Source: an uncultured Lewinella sp. (GTDB lineage Bacteria; Bacteroidota; Bacteroidia; Chitinophagales; Saprospiraceae). Taken from it: a stretch of 64,000 bases of DNA. The translations under genes were made by a program, and so were the position numbers. The DNA lies in the NCBI GenBank assembly GCA_913057725.1, contig CAJXOS010000011.1, positions 1 through 64,000 of the forward strand. The letters run 5' to 3'. Positions 1-10,500 of the stretch are shown here, piece by piece. The number at the start of each line of letters is the position of its first letter. Positions within the stretch are counted from its first letter, which is position 1. The notes beneath the pieces are model-generated. The model made no database searches. It was given only the letters and a program-made list of their open reading frames with translations, and was not told the origin of the DNA.

Positions 1-63
1 CGGATGGCTGCTTAAATCGCCACGGACTATTAAATTATAGTATCCAATCAAAAAACGCTCCCC

Positions 64-636
64 ATGGTACGCAAACATACCTCCGAACTGCTAAGTGACA
101 ATTGGTATATCCTTCGCAAACACACCTACGAATTTCAGCAGCGTGATGGCCAATGGGTAAATCAGATTAGAGAAGCCTATGACAGAGGTAATGGTGCCGC
201 CATATTATTATACAATCTAAAGCAAGGGTCAGTACTCCTTACGAGGCAATTCCGCTTACCCACCTACATAAATGGCAACCCCGATGGTATGCTCATTGAA
301 GCATGTGCCGGCCTGCTCGATGAGTTGGATCCCGCAGATTGTGTCCGTCGCGAAACGGAAGAGGAGACGGGTTACCGAATTCAAGAAGTGCAAAAAGTAA
401 TGGAGGCGTATATGTCGCCCGGCTCGGTAACAGAAATTCTGCACTTATTTATCGGCCAATATGAAGCATCGCAAAAAGTGAGCGACGGTGGCGGCTTAGC
501 CGAAGAAACAGAAGATATAGAGGTCTTAGAGTATCCTTTTTCTGAAGCACTAAATATGATCCAGACTGGTGAAATCAAGGATGCAAAGACGATTATGTTA
601 CTGCAGCATGTAGCTTTGAGTAAGCTATTTGACTAA
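64..636 (+). CDS. nudK: Nudix hydrolase, GDP-mannose pyrophosphatase (NudK) type
   Basis: A 190-residue Nudix hydrolase, probably cleaving GDP-mannose or related nucleotide sugars in the cytoplasm. The Nudix box runs from about residue 83 to 104 (GLLDEL..., then RRETEEETGY) and has the same spacing as E. coli NudK, one residue shorter than the textbook box before the RE pair. The following AYMSPGSVTE stretch also matches the NudK subfamily, as does the overall length. The ATG at 64 is the first in frame and sits close to the window edge, so the upstream context is unseen. The next gene begins about 110 bp downstream on the same strand and has an unrelated role. Subfamily assignment is from motif memory; the exact substrate is inference. 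Confidence 0.85.
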   Translation: MVRKHTSELLSDNWYILRKHTYEFQQRDGQWVNQIREAYDRGNGAAILLYNLKQGSVLLTRQFRLPTYINGNPDGMLIEACAGLLDELDPADCVRRETEEETGYRIQEVQKVMEAYMSPGSVTEILHLFIGQYEASQKVSDGGGLAEETEDIEVLEYPFSEALNMIQTGEIKDAKTIMLLQHVALSKLFD

Positions 637-743
637 TTGCCAAATTGAATTAGGCATACGTTTTGGCTTTTGCCCTAGCGCTTGATAGGAAAGCACCAAA
701 GGCGTATCTTTCGACGACACAAGATCTCACTTACAAATTCCCT

Positions 744-2042
744 ATGCATCGCTCCTCCTTCCAAGCTCCTACTCCTGATGAAACCTTAGAGGTTTTTCGT
801 AAACCTGCGGGTTGGATGCTGCACTGGGGGACCACCACCGTCGTAGTGTTGCTACTACTCTTCCTCGCCTTAGCCGCACTGGTACAATACCCCGACAAGG
901 TTGAACTACCCGTAACGATTAGCAGTGTGCCACCTCCCATACCGATTGTAAACCGGATGGATGGGACGATAGCAGCAGTATTCGTGGAAGAAGGGAGCCC
1001 TGTAGAAGAAGGAGATGCAGTCTTGCTTCTAGACAGCAGAGTCGATTTTGCGGATGCTACTTACTTAGACAGCATTTTGGAGGTACTACAAAAGGTAGAT
1101 GCTCCATTGCTTTTGACGAATTATGAGCTACGCGAGCCACTCCACTTGGGGGATATTGGCCTGGCCTACACGCAACTCCTCAATACTACGGCCGAGATCA
1201 AGGCCAAACTCAAGCAACGATTCACCTCAGAACAGCTTGCTCAGCTGGATGCTCAGATCAAGGAACAAGAGCTGCTCCAAGCCAACCTCAATGATCAAAC
1301 GGAGACCCTACGCCTGGAACTGGCGATCGCTGAACGAAACCTAAAGCAGTTCGAAGAATTGTTGCGACGAGAATCAGCAAGTCAAATTGAGGTAGACCAG
1401 TCGGCGACACGATTCCTAGGCGTGCAACGGCGGTTGGAAGAACAGAAAAACAGACTATCCCAAGCTCGTAGCAGAATTGCACAACTAAGCGGGACCAAAT
1501 CACAGCTAAAATCTGAAAGCGAAGGAGCTTCACTTGAACTATGGTTGCAGTGGAAAGCACAGTATAGAAACTTACAACAAGCGCTGATGAATTGGCAAGA
1601 CAGCTATCTGTTAAAAGCCACTGCTCCGGGGACGATCACCTTTTTTGAAGAGCTTAATCAAGGAACGCCCCTAACCGGACAGCAAGTACCCTTAGGTATC
1701 ATTCCAGCGACCGAAGAAGTCATTTATCGTGCACAGGGTATTTTACCCGATTTAGAAAGTGGATCAGTCGGGGTAGCTTCAGATGCTTACCTGGAAGTAT
1801 TAGCCTTCCCGTCGCAACGCTACGGCAAACTTGAGGCGGAGGTTTTGTCGATTGCCGCTGCTACGCGCCAAAATGATGGGGGGTACCGCGTATTATTCAA
1901 TCTACCGAAAGGCCTCAACACCACCTACGATCATACGATCACGCTCCGGCAACAGATGCGCGCTGAGGCCACTATTCTCACCGAAAAACGGAGTTTGCTG
2001 GGGCGCTTGTTCGAGCAGCTGAGAAAGCAAACGATTGAGTAG
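744..2042 (+). CDS. HlyD-family membrane fusion / secretion adaptor protein
   Basis: A 432-residue periplasmic adaptor of the HlyD/membrane-fusion family. From the ATG at 744 it has a short cytoplasmic N-terminus, one transmembrane helix at about residues 28-49 (a run of V, L, A), a first half-lipoyl segment (GTIAAVFVEEGSPVEEGD), a long coiled-coil region rich in Q, E, L and K around residues 125-280, and a second lipoyl/beta-barrel part (KATAPGTITFF). The frame stays open upstream to a TTG at 663, but the ATG fits the expected short cytoplasmic tail better. Such adaptors usually pair with an ABC exporter and an outer-membrane channel; neither is adjacent here, so the partner and cargo are unknown. 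Confidence 0.85.
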   Translation: MHRSSFQAPTPDETLEVFRKPAGWMLHWGTTTVVVLLLLFLALAALVQYPDKVELPVTISSVPPPIPIVNRMDGTIAAVFVEEGSPVEEGDAVLLLDSRVDFADATYLDSILEVLQKVDAPLLLTNYELREPLHLGDIGLAYTQLLNTTAEIKAKLKQRFTSEQLAQLDAQIKEQELLQANLNDQTETLRLELAIAERNLKQFEELLRRESASQIEVDQSATRFLGVQRRLEEQKNRLSQARSRIAQLSGTKSQLKSESEGASLELWLQWKAQYRNLQQALMNWQDSYLLKATAPGTITFFEELNQGTPLTGQQVPLGIIPATEEVIYRAQGILPDLESGSVGVASDAYLEVLAFPSQRYGKLEAEVLSIAAATRQNDGGYRVLFNLPKGLNTTYDHTITLRQQMRAEATILTEKRSLLGRLFEQLRKQTIE

Positions 2043-2060
2043 TAATATTTTACTTACTTC

Positions 2061-2092
2061 TTTGCCAAGTTCAGGGATAAAGCGTATCTTTG
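2061..2092 (+). promoter_or_regulatory. Bacteroidota-type promoter of rplU-rpmA
   Basis: TTTG at 2061-2064 and TATCTTTG at 2085-2092 are separated by 20 bp, matching the -33 TTTG / -7 TAnnTTTG promoter of Bacteroidota. A leader of roughly 35 nt would precede the rplU ATG at 2132. This is the clearest promoter in the window. Confidence 0.8.
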
Positions 2093-2131
2093 CCCGCCGT
2101 TAAGGAAATTCAATTAAATAAACATATTCCA

Positions 2132-2440
2132 ATGTTCGCAATCGTAACCATAGCTGGTCAGCAGTTCAAAGTTGAGGAAGGTCAAGAGATCTTCGTCCAC
2201 CAGCTAGAAGCAAACGAGGGTGACAACCTATCTTTCGATCAAGTTTTGTTGATCAACAAAGAAGGTAGCACTCAGGTAGGCACGCCGGTTCTGAACGCCA
2301 AAGTTAATGCTACGGTGTTAGGCCATCAGAAGGGTGATAAAGTGATCGTATTCAAGAAGAAGCGCCGTAAAGGTTACCGCGTGAAGAATGGTCACCGCCA
2401 GCATTTCACTAAGATCAAAATTGATAGCATCGCCGGCTAA
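2132..2440 (+). CDS. rplU: 50S ribosomal protein L21
   Basis: Ribosomal protein L21, a 23S rRNA-binding component of the large subunit. The ATG at 2132 gives 102 residues beginning MFAIVTIAGQQFKVEEG, the family's typical start; an upstream TTG-initiated extension would begin inside the promoter and is rejected. The C-terminal KKKRRKGYRVKNGHRQHFT segment with its basic RNA-binding residues is complete, and the length is that of a standard single-domain L21. It is followed after 37 bp by rpmA, the usual rplU-rpmA operon. As I recall, several Bacteroidota L21 proteins carry a C-terminal helix-hairpin-helix extension; here L21 is plain and L27 carries such a tail instead. Confidence 0.97.
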   Translation: MFAIVTIAGQQFKVEEGQEIFVHQLEANEGDNLSFDQVLLINKEGSTQVGTPVLNAKVNATVLGHQKGDKVIVFKKKRRKGYRVKNGHRQHFTKIKIDSIAG

Positions 2441-2477
2441 GTCGGTGTACAATTGTTAACGAAAAAAACAGTAAACA

Positions 2478-3200
2478 ATGGCACACAAAAAAGGTGTAGG
2501 TAGTACTGACAACGGCCGCGATAGTAATAGTAAACGCTTAGGTGTTAAACTCTTCGGTGGTCAGCATGCCAAAGCAGGCAACATCATCGTTCGCCAACGT
2601 GGTACTAAGTATCACCCAGGTGAGAACGTATACATGGGTAAAGACTTTACCCTACACGCAAAGATTGATGGTACGGTTGCTTACCGTCGCCGTCGTTCTG
2701 ACCGCATGTTCGTGAGCATCGTTCCTGCTGGTGAGGTAGCTGTTGCTCCTCCAGCGCCTACGAAGAAGGCTGCTCCTAAGAAAGCTGCTCCAGCTCCTGT
2801 AGCTGAGACTCCAGTTGTAGAAGAAGCACCTGTAGCAGAAGCACGCAGCGTAGCTGCTGAAGCACCTGCTGCTGCTCCAGCTCCTAAGAAAGCTAAGGCT
2901 GAAAAGATCAAATTGCCTAATGGCAAGTCTATCAAGCAAGACGACTTGAAGATGATCGAAGGTGTAGGACCAAAAATCGAAGGCCTATTGCACGAAGGTG
3001 GTATCACCACTTGGGAAGAATTGGCTAACGCTCCTACTGAGAAAGTTCAGCAGATCCTGGATGATGCAGGTCCTCGTTACCGCATGCACCAGCCTACAAC
3101 ATGGGCTAAGCAAGCTCGCCTGGCTGCCGATGGCAAATGGGACGAATTGGTAGCTTACCAAGATCACCTAGACGGTGGTCGTGAACCAGAAGAGAAGTAA
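2478..3200 (+). CDS. rpmA: 50S ribosomal protein L27 with Ala/Pro linker and helix-hairpin-helix tail
   Basis: Residues 1 to about 86 are a canonical L27 ([37 protein letters not shown]), which reaches the peptidyl-transferase centre of the 50S subunit. The start is genuine, with no cleavable N-terminal leader of the Firmicutes type. Residues of about 87-145 form a low-complexity A/P/K/V/E linker, and residues of about 146-240 a helix-hairpin-helix module ([19 protein letters not shown], then [13 protein letters not shown] and a [13 protein letters not shown] end). The protein is nearly three times the usual L27 length. The tail resembles DNA/RNA-binding HhH modules; its job on a ribosomal protein is unknown. 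There is no internal start with an obvious ribosome-binding site, so a true fusion is favoured. Confidence 0.93.
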   Translation: MAHKKGVGSTDNGRDSNSKRLGVKLFGGQHAKAGNIIVRQRGTKYHPGENVYMGKDFTLHAKIDGTVAYRRRRSDRMFVSIVPAGEVAVAPPAPTKKAAPKKAAPAPVAETPVVEEAPVAEARSVAAEAPAAAPAPKKAKAEKIKLPNGKSIKQDDLKMIEGVGPKIEGLLHEGGITTWEELANAPTEKVQQILDDAGPRYRMHQPTTWAKQARLAADGKWDELVAYQDHLDGGREPEEK

Positions 3201-3222
3201 GCCTCGCTTACTAAATGATAAG

Positions 3223-3256
3223 AACCCTCGCTGTGGCAATCGCAGCGGGGGTTTTG
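3223..3256 (+). terminator. Intrinsic terminator of rplU-rpmA
   Basis: An 11-bp stem (AACCCTCGCTG at 3223-3233 with CAGCGGGGGTT at 3243-3253, one G-T wobble) is followed by a short T run, 22 bp after the rpmA stop. Confidence 0.8.
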
Positions 3257-3288
3257 TAGTTTTAGCTGTATAGTTCAGAGAATCGTAC

Positions 3289-4836
3289 ATGATGAAAGCG
3301 TTCTACCTTATTCCCCTACTCCTGTTCCTACTTTCCATCACTTCTCACGCACAATCCTACAAAGCACGCTGGAGTGAAGAGCTCAAAACACCTCGTGGAT
3401 CGCTGAGTACGCTGTCAATGGTAGGGACTACATCTGACGCTTATCACATCTTCTCCTCCGGCAAGAAGGGAAGAACGCTCCAGAGTTACACTTGGAGCCA
3501 CCGCCTCACTAATTCTCAGCCCATTTCGTTTGACGTCAAAAACGAAGACCAGCTGAGTCTGAAACGTTTTATTCACACCCGTGAGAAAACCCTTGGTGTC
3601 TTTATTCAAGAAGATCGAAAGACGCGAGAACGGCACACTTACGTTAACCAGTTCGAAGCGGATTCCCTGACTACTCCTCAACTCATTTATTCCTCTTCCT
3701 TTGCCTACTCCGATCTTTACGCTTACACCAGCATTGCCGGCCTTCGGGTACCGCAGTTCGATCGGATAGAAACTAGTCCAGATTCTTCGCTAATCGTATT
3801 TGCTAGTCAAAGCTTTAATGAGGTGGTGGATGAAGAAGCTTTAGCGCTCACTATACAGACCTATGATGAGCATCTGAGCTTACGTTGGGAAACCACGCTA
3901 GACTTTCCTTACAAGAGAAATGAGGCAGGTTTAGTACGCATAGCCATCAACGAACTGGGGGAGGTTTATGCACTAATGGCAGTGGACAATCGTATCGGAG
4001 AGCCGTCAACCACCGGCGCCTTCTTAAAGTATCGGTACGAACTGCTTAAGGTGACCCCAGATACGACGCTACAGCTTGACTTAGAATTAACCAATACAAC
4101 TACCATTCAGTACGCGGACATACATCTATCGCAAGGGAATAAACCACGCCTAGTACTCGCGGGCATGTATACGGACATAGACTCCAGAGGCAACCTAAAA
4201 GGAGCCTTCCATCTGGTTATTGACGAAAACTTCTCGGTCATCTCCAAGGAGACAACCCTCTTCAGTGATGAACTGATCAGAGGCGTGAGAGACAATAGCG
4301 CTGCGGACCAGAGCTTCGGCCTGAATGAACGTTTCGCCATCCAAAACTTCTTTACGCTCTCAACGGGTGAACTTGGTTTTATTGCGGAGGAAACCTTCTC
4401 GACAGAGGAGCCACGAATCATCGAGCCTGGGACCAAGACATTGTACCACACGAACAAGCTCTTGATTGTATTGTTTTCTCCTAGAGGAGAAGTGTTTAAG
4501 GAGGCTTATGTAGAGAAGGACTTTGCCTCAACAACCTTAGCAGCCACTTCCTTCGTGGCACAGGTTGTAGACGATCAATTAGTCTTGATATTTAATGACG
4601 ACAAGACTCGGGCGGAACGCGCAGCGCTCCAACTTTACGGAAGATACAGCGCCATCCCCACAGACATAGTCATCCTCAACAAATACCTCCGCGAGACCCA
4701 TAGACAATTGCTATTTACGAACGAGGTAGTAGGCTCAAAGTTCTTTTTACCACAATTAAGCTACACAACCAAAGACGGAATATTACTTTACACGCGCAAA
4801 GACAAAAACTACCAATTTGGCCTGCTTCGACCCTAA
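3289..4836 (+). CDS. Secreted protein of unknown function, paralogue 1 of 3
   Basis: A 515-residue protein with a clear signal peptide (about 21 residues ending in SHAQ) and no later membrane segment, so probably periplasmic, outer-membrane-associated or exported. I do not recognise a named domain. It shares a consistent motif order with the genes at 4969-6534 and 19712-21406 (minus): an N-terminal DAYH motif, a central LAGMYTDI...GNLKGAF block, GFIAEETFSTEEP, and a late FNDDKTRAERA block. The alternating hydrophobic strands suggest an all-beta, possibly propeller-like fold; this is inference. No T9SS sorting domain is visible at the C-terminus. The next paralogue starts 132 bp downstream on the same strand, consistent with tandem duplication. 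Confidence 0.85.
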   Translation: MMKAFYLIPLLLFLLSITSHAQSYKARWSEELKTPRGSLSTLSMVGTTSDAYHIFSSGKKGRTLQSYTWSHRLTNSQPISFDVKNEDQLSLKRFIHTREKTLGVFIQEDRKTRERHTYVNQFEADSLTTPQLIYSSSFAYSDLYAYTSIAGLRVPQFDRIETSPDSSLIVFASQSFNEVVDEEALALTIQTYDEHLSLRWETTLDFPYKRNEAGLVRIAINELGEVYALMAVDNRIGEPSTTGAFLKYRYELLKVTPDTTLQLDLELTNTTTIQYADIHLSQGNKPRLVLAGMYTDIDSRGNLKGAFHLVIDENFSVISKETTLFSDELIRGVRDNSAADQSFGLNERFAIQNFFTLSTGELGFIAEETFSTEEPRIIEPGTKTLYHTNKLLIVLFSPRGEVFKEAYVEKDFASTTLAATSFVAQVVDDQLVLIFNDDKTRAERAALQLYGRYSAIPTDIVILNKYLRETHRQLLFTNEVVGSKFFLPQLSYTTKDGILLYTRKDKNYQFGLLRP

Positions 4837-4968
4837 TCATTTGCAGGCCTACGCCTTGACTGTTACTGATAATGTATTCTACCGCGCTACGATTAAATCA
4901 TAGGAGAAGTCTACACCGCTTCTCATGAGATAATACTTGATTATTGACACCCACAAAACTCTAATCAA

Positions 4969-6534
4969 ATGCGAAAGTGCCTCTTTGTTCTTGTCTCTAT
5001 TTTCTGTTTTAGCACCCTTCTTGCCCAATCGTATGAAGTAAGTTGGGGGAATGAATATCGCCAAGCAGGAATTCTTGAAAACGAATTTTTCCTGGTAGGC
5101 CTTACGGATGATGCCTACCACATGCTAGCACACTCCCGTGCCCAAAGTACATTACTAAGCTTTGACTGGAACCACAATTTACTGGAGTCTAACTCAGTAG
5201 AATTCAACACCGGAAAAGAAAGACTGCACCTGGGAAGTATCATTAATACACGAGCAGGCAGCTTCACTGTTTTTAACCAATACGACTTACGCACTTCAGA
5301 ACTGCGAACATTTACGAGCCGTTTTGAAAACCAAAGCTTTGCCGACGTACAACAGATTGCCAGCCAAAGTGTACGGTTCAAAAATTCCGAAGCCGCAACT
5401 GAGGCAATCCAGAAGATAAACAGTCCTTTAACTACAAGCCCCAATGGCTCAGTCGTTTTACTTACCCAGACAAACCTCAATCGACTACGCACTGAACCTG
5501 AGGAGATAACGATAAATGTCTACGACGCTGATTTTAATCCACTATGGGACAAAGCTTATATACTGGATTATGGTGAGAATAATGCCGAAGTACTACACTC
5601 CGGCATAAGTAACGCTGGTGAGGTTTACCTACTGGTCCGAGCTTGGAAAGAGTTTGCAGAGCGTCGGCAGAATGCCGGTCTCCCTTCCTATAGTTACGAA
5701 TTACTCAAAATCACCTCAGACGGGGCGATTCAAAAGATGGAGATATCTCTGGAGAAGGGGTATGCACCACAGTATGCTGGCTTGTATATACCGAGCACCT
5801 CTGGTGATGACGTTGTCGTGGCCGGCATGTATACCGATACCAGACGCAATAGCAACCTACAAGGGGTTTTCTCTGTGAAAGTGAATAGAGACTTCACGCA
5901 AGGCAACACGATTGAACAAGAATTCTCACCCTACTTCCTCGAAGATCTGGTGAGTAAGTGGGCCAATAGATGGGATAGAGGACTTGACAACGAATTCTTC
6001 ATTAAATCTTTTGTCCGATTTGCTGATGGTAAGCTTGGCTTTCTGGCGGAGGAGACTTACAGTACAAGCTTGTCTCGAACTACGGGAGCTAGCATGAGTC
6101 TGAATATGCAGAGGACTTATAATACCAATCAAATTGTAGCAGTCATCTTTGATCCTGACGGACAGTCTGTATTGATGCAGAAAATCGACAAAGCCTTTGA
6201 CACTACCTCTCCACAGCGAACTTCGTTCACCTCTGCACTAGTTGGCAATGAACTCTTTTTAGTATATCACGATGACAAAACACGGGAAGAGCGGATGGAG
6301 ATAAGGGGTAGCGGAAGCGCTAAAGCCTTTTTTACCGACCTGACTGTTATTAACAGCAATGGCTCCATATCTCATGAGCAATCATTGTTTACTATGCCCA
6401 CAACGGACAGAAAGTCTTTCATACCGCTAGAATCCAGGTCGAATGAAGATTATTTAGTCCTACTTACTCGTTCATTTAACGCATTCCAAGTTGGTCTTCT
6501 ACGCTTACCCGGGAATGTTAATCCAACACCATAA
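4969..6534 (+). CDS. Secreted protein of unknown function, paralogue 2 of 3
   Basis: A 521-residue protein with a signal peptide (about 19 residues, ending LLAQ) and the same architecture as its upstream neighbour: DDAYHML near residue 45, VVAGMYTDTRRNSNLQGVF in the centre, GFLAEETYSTS, a YNTNQIVAVIFDPDG segment and YHDDKTREERM near the C-terminus. Divergence from paralogue 1 is large outside these blocks, so the duplication is not recent. There is no transmembrane helix after the signal and no sorting domain. Function is unknown; conservation of the AGMYTD and DDKTR.ER blocks marks the likely functional core. Confidence 0.85.
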   Translation: MRKCLFVLVSIFCFSTLLAQSYEVSWGNEYRQAGILENEFFLVGLTDDAYHMLAHSRAQSTLLSFDWNHNLLESNSVEFNTGKERLHLGSIINTRAGSFTVFNQYDLRTSELRTFTSRFENQSFADVQQIASQSVRFKNSEAATEAIQKINSPLTTSPNGSVVLLTQTNLNRLRTEPEEITINVYDADFNPLWDKAYILDYGENNAEVLHSGISNAGEVYLLVRAWKEFAERRQNAGLPSYSYELLKITSDGAIQKMEISLEKGYAPQYAGLYIPSTSGDDVVVAGMYTDTRRNSNLQGVFSVKVNRDFTQGNTIEQEFSPYFLEDLVSKWANRWDRGLDNEFFIKSFVRFADGKLGFLAEETYSTSLSRTTGASMSLNMQRTYNTNQIVAVIFDPDGQSVLMQKIDKAFDTTSPQRTSFTSALVGNELFLVYHDDKTREERMEIRGSGSAKAFFTDLTVINSNGSISHEQSLFTMPTTDRKSFIPLESRSNEDYLVLLTRSFNAFQVGLLRLPGNVNPTP

Positions 6535-6702
6535 TCCATTCATCGAATAATTTTCTGCAGCTAATGTACTTTCTGCAACTTTCGAGTGTAATAAAATAGG
6601 GATTGCTGCTACTAATAGCATACCTATTTAATCATAGCAGATTACTAGGCATCGACTAACAATCTGACCAAAAAATCATTTTCGTAAAAAATAAGAAGTA
6701 GA

Positions 6703-7443
6703 ATGAAACACATTTTATTGATGTGCGCTATGTCGCTGGGTTTCTTTATCGGTCACGCTCAAGAAAAATCAGCAGACCTAACTGCAGATGAGATCGTGAG
6801 TACATATTTGGAGAACATCGGTGGCGTAGACAACTGGAAGGCGCTTACCAGTATGCGTATGGAAGCCAAAATGTCGCAAATGGGTATGGAATTCCCAGGC
6901 GTGATGGTTCAGGCACCACCAAACAAGCAACGCATGGAGATCAACATCCAGGGCCAGCAAATGGTACAAGCCTATGATGGTGAAACAGCCTGGTGGATCA
7001 ATCCATTCATGGGAGCTACGGATGCTCAGCCAATGCCAGAGGAAATGTCTGAGGAGTTCACCAAAGAGACTTTCGAAGACGACTTCATCGACTACGCGAA
7101 AAAAGGCCATACCATCGAGTATACCAATGACGTAGAAGTGGACGGCGTTATGTGTCTTGAGGTGAAAATGACTAAAGAGGATGGTTCTGAGGAGTTCCAC
7201 TACTTTGATCCAGAATACATGATTCCAATCATGACTAAGACCATTATCGATAGCGGTCAGATGGAAGGTCAAGCAGTAGAAACATACCTCAGTTCTTATG
7301 AGGAGGTGAACGGTCTAATGATTCCGATGTCGATCACATCAAAAGTGAATGGCGCTACACAGTTTGAGCTAACCGTTACTAAGGTTGACCTCAACGTTGA
7401 TATAGATGACTCTATGTTCGCTTACCCTAAGACGGACAAATAA
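6703..7443 (+). CDS. Secreted LolA/LolB-like lipoprotein-carrier-fold protein
   Basis: A 246-residue exported protein with a signal peptide of about 19 residues (…IGHAQ). The mature part opens with a helix (TADEIVSTYLENIGGVDNWKA is the region, residues about 26-46) typical of Bacteroidota outer-membrane lipoprotein-sorting-like proteins, then a series of beta strands in which substrates are described as MVQAYDGETAWW, ending in a Met-rich strand and FAYP. This fits the open beta-barrel fold of the LolA/LolB superfamily, which shields lipid groups in the periplasm. It lacks a lipobox and differs from the better LolA candidate at 16221-16898, so it is best regarded as a paralogous lipid- or hydrophobe-binding protein. 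A strong hairpin follows, suggesting a monocistronic unit. Confidence 0.75.
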   Translation: MKHILLMCAMSLGFFIGHAQEKSADLTADEIVSTYLENIGGVDNWKALTSMRMEAKMSQMGMEFPGVMVQAPPNKQRMEINIQGQQMVQAYDGETAWWINPFMGATDAQPMPEEMSEEFTKETFEDDFIDYAKKGHTIEYTNDVEVDGVMCLEVKMTKEDGSEEFHYFDPEYMIPIMTKTIIDSGQMEGQAVETYLSSYEEVNGLMIPMSITSKVNGATQFELTVTKVDLNVDIDDSMFAYPKTDK

Positions 7444-7488
7444 TAAGGTACCCATTATAAGAAGCCGGTAGATACTGGCAGGGTACTC

Positions 7489-7524
7489 ATACTGGCTCTA
7501 CAGTTTTACTGTTAGAGCCAGTAT
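7489..7524 (+). terminator. Hairpin terminator after the LolA-like gene
   Basis: A 15-bp stem with one bulge (left arm 7489-7503, loop TTTTA, right arm 7509-7524) lies 45 bp past the stop. There is no long T tract, so termination is likely but not certain. Confidence 0.6.
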
Positions 7525-7590
7525 TGTATCGTGCTCATGTAAGCCATAACACGCAAAATGGCTTCTACCACCACTACAACACCCTTCATT

Positions 7591-10500
7591 ATGAGAACTA
7601 TCTATTCTCTTTTTTCTATTCTCTTTATAGTTTTACTCGCTGGCACTACCACAAGTGCACAAACCGCGAGTGAAACGACAGCAGGGCTCAGTACTGACGC
7701 TAAACTCCTTTCGGGCATGCGTGCTCGGAAGATTGGTCCAGCCGTGATGAGTGGCCGGGTAAGTACACTAGCCGTGCACCCTGAAGACCCTACGACTATC
7801 TACGTTGGTGCTGCCGGCGGAGGTGTTTGGAAAACAGTCACCGGCGGAACGGTATTACGCCCCATCTTTGATGACTACACCCAATCCATTGGAAAAATCG
7901 CTTTAGCTCCTAGTGCTCCAAACACCGTCTATGTTGGTACGGGTGAGCCTTGGCCGCGAAACAGTGTTTCGGTAGGTACCGGAATGTATAAGAGCACCAA
8001 TGGCGGCACTACCTGGCAGAACATCGGACTCGAAGACTCTGAGCGTATCTCAGATATTATTGTTCATCCTGACGATCCTAATACGGTCTATGTAGCAGCT
8101 CTGGGCCACCTCTGGGATGCTAATGAAGAACGCGGTGTTTTCAAAACAACGGACGGTGGACAGACCTGGGAGAAAATCCTATATATCGACGAAAACACGG
8201 GCGCTACGGATCTTGATTTCGATCCGCAAAATCCAGAGACCGTTTACGCTGTAATGTGGAGCTTCCGTCGCTTGCCGTGGACTTTTGATTCTGGCTTCAC
8301 TGGTGGTAGTGGCGTATACAAAAGCACCAATGGCGGAAAGGATTGGACACCAATTCAGAATGGCCTACCAGACGAAAAGCTAGGTCGAATGGCCATTAGT
8401 GTAGCTCCAACGAATCCTGACGTCATCTACCTTTCCGTTGAGTGCAAAAGCCTTGACAAAAAAGGCCTGTACCTAAGTACAGATGCCGGTGCCAACTGGG
8501 AAAAAGTGAGCAATGACTTCAACACCACGGTGCGCCCATTCTATTTCAGTAACATAAAGGTTGATCCCACCAATGACAGCATCGTCATAAAATGTGGCTT
8601 CCAGGCCATCATCAGTGAAAACCGTGGCCAGGTATTCCGTACCATAGGCAGCAGCGTGCACTCCGACATTCACGATGTATGGATTGACCCAACGAACAGC
8701 AAACACATTCTGGTCGCTACTGATGGTGGCATTTACGAGAGTATTGATCGTGGCCGCACCACCAAAATGTGGATGAACCTACCTGTTTCTCAGTTCTACC
8801 ATGTGAGCGTCGACAATGCTACGCCTTTCAATGTATATGGTGGTCTGCAAGACAATGGTTCTTGGGTAGGCCCTTCACGCAGAGCGGGAGGAATTGGCAA
8901 TAGCGACTGGACTAATGTATATGGTGGTGATGGTTTTTATGCTTTCCGCCATCCAGAAAAGGAGAACATCATCTTTGCAGAGTACCAGGGCGGCAACCTT
9001 GTTCGCTATGATAAGAATACCGGTGTGGCTAAATCCATAGCGCCGTACCGACAGGATGATGAAGAGGACTTACGATACAATTGGAATTCTCCTATTCACC
9101 TCAGCCCTTCTAACCCTGACCGCATGTACTTTGCTAGCCAGTACTTGTATCGAAGTGAGGACATGGGTGAAAGCTGGGAGCGCATCTCTGGTGATCTCAC
9201 CACTGATGATCCGGAGAAGCAGCAACAGCACCTTTCCGGTGGTCTAAGTATCGACAATTCCACTGCAGAAAACCACTGTACAGTATACGCTATCGCAGAA
9301 TCTCCTGTTGCCGGCCAAACAGTATGGGCCGGAACCGATGATGGCAACCTACAGGTAACTAGCGATGGTGGCAAGAACTGGAATAATGTTATCCCAAATG
9401 TTCCTGGCCTACCAGCCAACACCTGGGTAACCTTTATTGAGCCTAGTCCGCATGATGCGCAAACTGCATATGTGACCTTTGATGGGCACCGCACCGGTGA
9501 TGGCACTACTTACGTTTACAAGACGACGAACCTAGGAGCAACCTGGACTCGCCTATCGCAAGAAGGTACGGAAGGATATGCGCTTAGCGTACGACAAGAT
9601 CTCAAGCAGCCTAGCATTCTTTATCTAGGAACCGAGTTTGGACTTTTCATCTCATTGGATGATGGCCAAACCTGGGCACGTTTCACCAACAACATGCCGA
9701 AAGTCGGCGTTCGGGATATGGTTATTCACGAACGTGAAAACTCTTTGGTAATGGGAACCCACGGCCGTGGTATTATCCTAATCGATGATCTCGGTCCATT
9801 GCAGCAACTGACTACCAGCATGCTGGAAGAGAAAGTCGCTTTCTTTCCTCCATCCACTACCCTACTTCGTGATCCCGGTGCCGGAGGTAACTGGTTCGGA
9901 GGCTCAGGTAACTTTGCAGCTGGAAACCCAAGCTCGGCAGCTCAAGTGATCTACTACAACAAAAAGCGCCACACCTTCGGTAAGATGTATTTCGAGATCT
10001 ATAAGGATGGTGAAAAGGTTCGGGAGATCCCAGCAGGTAAATCGGCAGGTATCAATATTGTAAGTATGCCAACTAGCATGCCTCCACCGAAGTCTGCACC
10101 TACTCGCAACCGATCCGCCTTGATTGGTTCCATTTTTGGACCAAACCTGGAAGCTGGTGAATACGAGGTTAGGTTAATCAAAGGAAGAGATACTTACAGT
10201 ACGACCTTTACTTTGGCAAATGACCCGAACGCTCCGTACAGTGATGAAGATCGGACCGTGCAGCGTGAGACTACCATGCAACTGTACGAAATGAGTGAAG
10301 ACTTGGCTTACATCTATCAAGTGTACGAGCAACTCCAAACTCAATTATCGGAGATTGAAGACCTGAAACGCAAACCACAAGCCGCTGTGGACAATCTGGA
10401 AGAACAGATTAAGGCAACGATGAGCACTCTGGTGGCTTTAGAAGGCGACTTCTACGTAGACGAAGGCGAACAGATCCGCGAACGGATCTCGCAACTCTAC

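Noticed and set aside
663-743. TTG-initiated 27-residue extension of the HlyD-family gene
   Set aside because: The ATG at 744 gives the expected short cytoplasmic N-terminus before the membrane helix; the extension has no conserved content.
2090-2131. Longer rplU starting inside the -7 promoter box
   Set aside because: The extension overlaps TATCTTTG and the ATG at 2132 gives the family's standard MFAIV start.
2652-3010. Opposite-strand ORFs over the L27 Ala/Pro linker
   Set aside because: They are mirror products of repetitive GCT/CCT codons with low-complexity translations.
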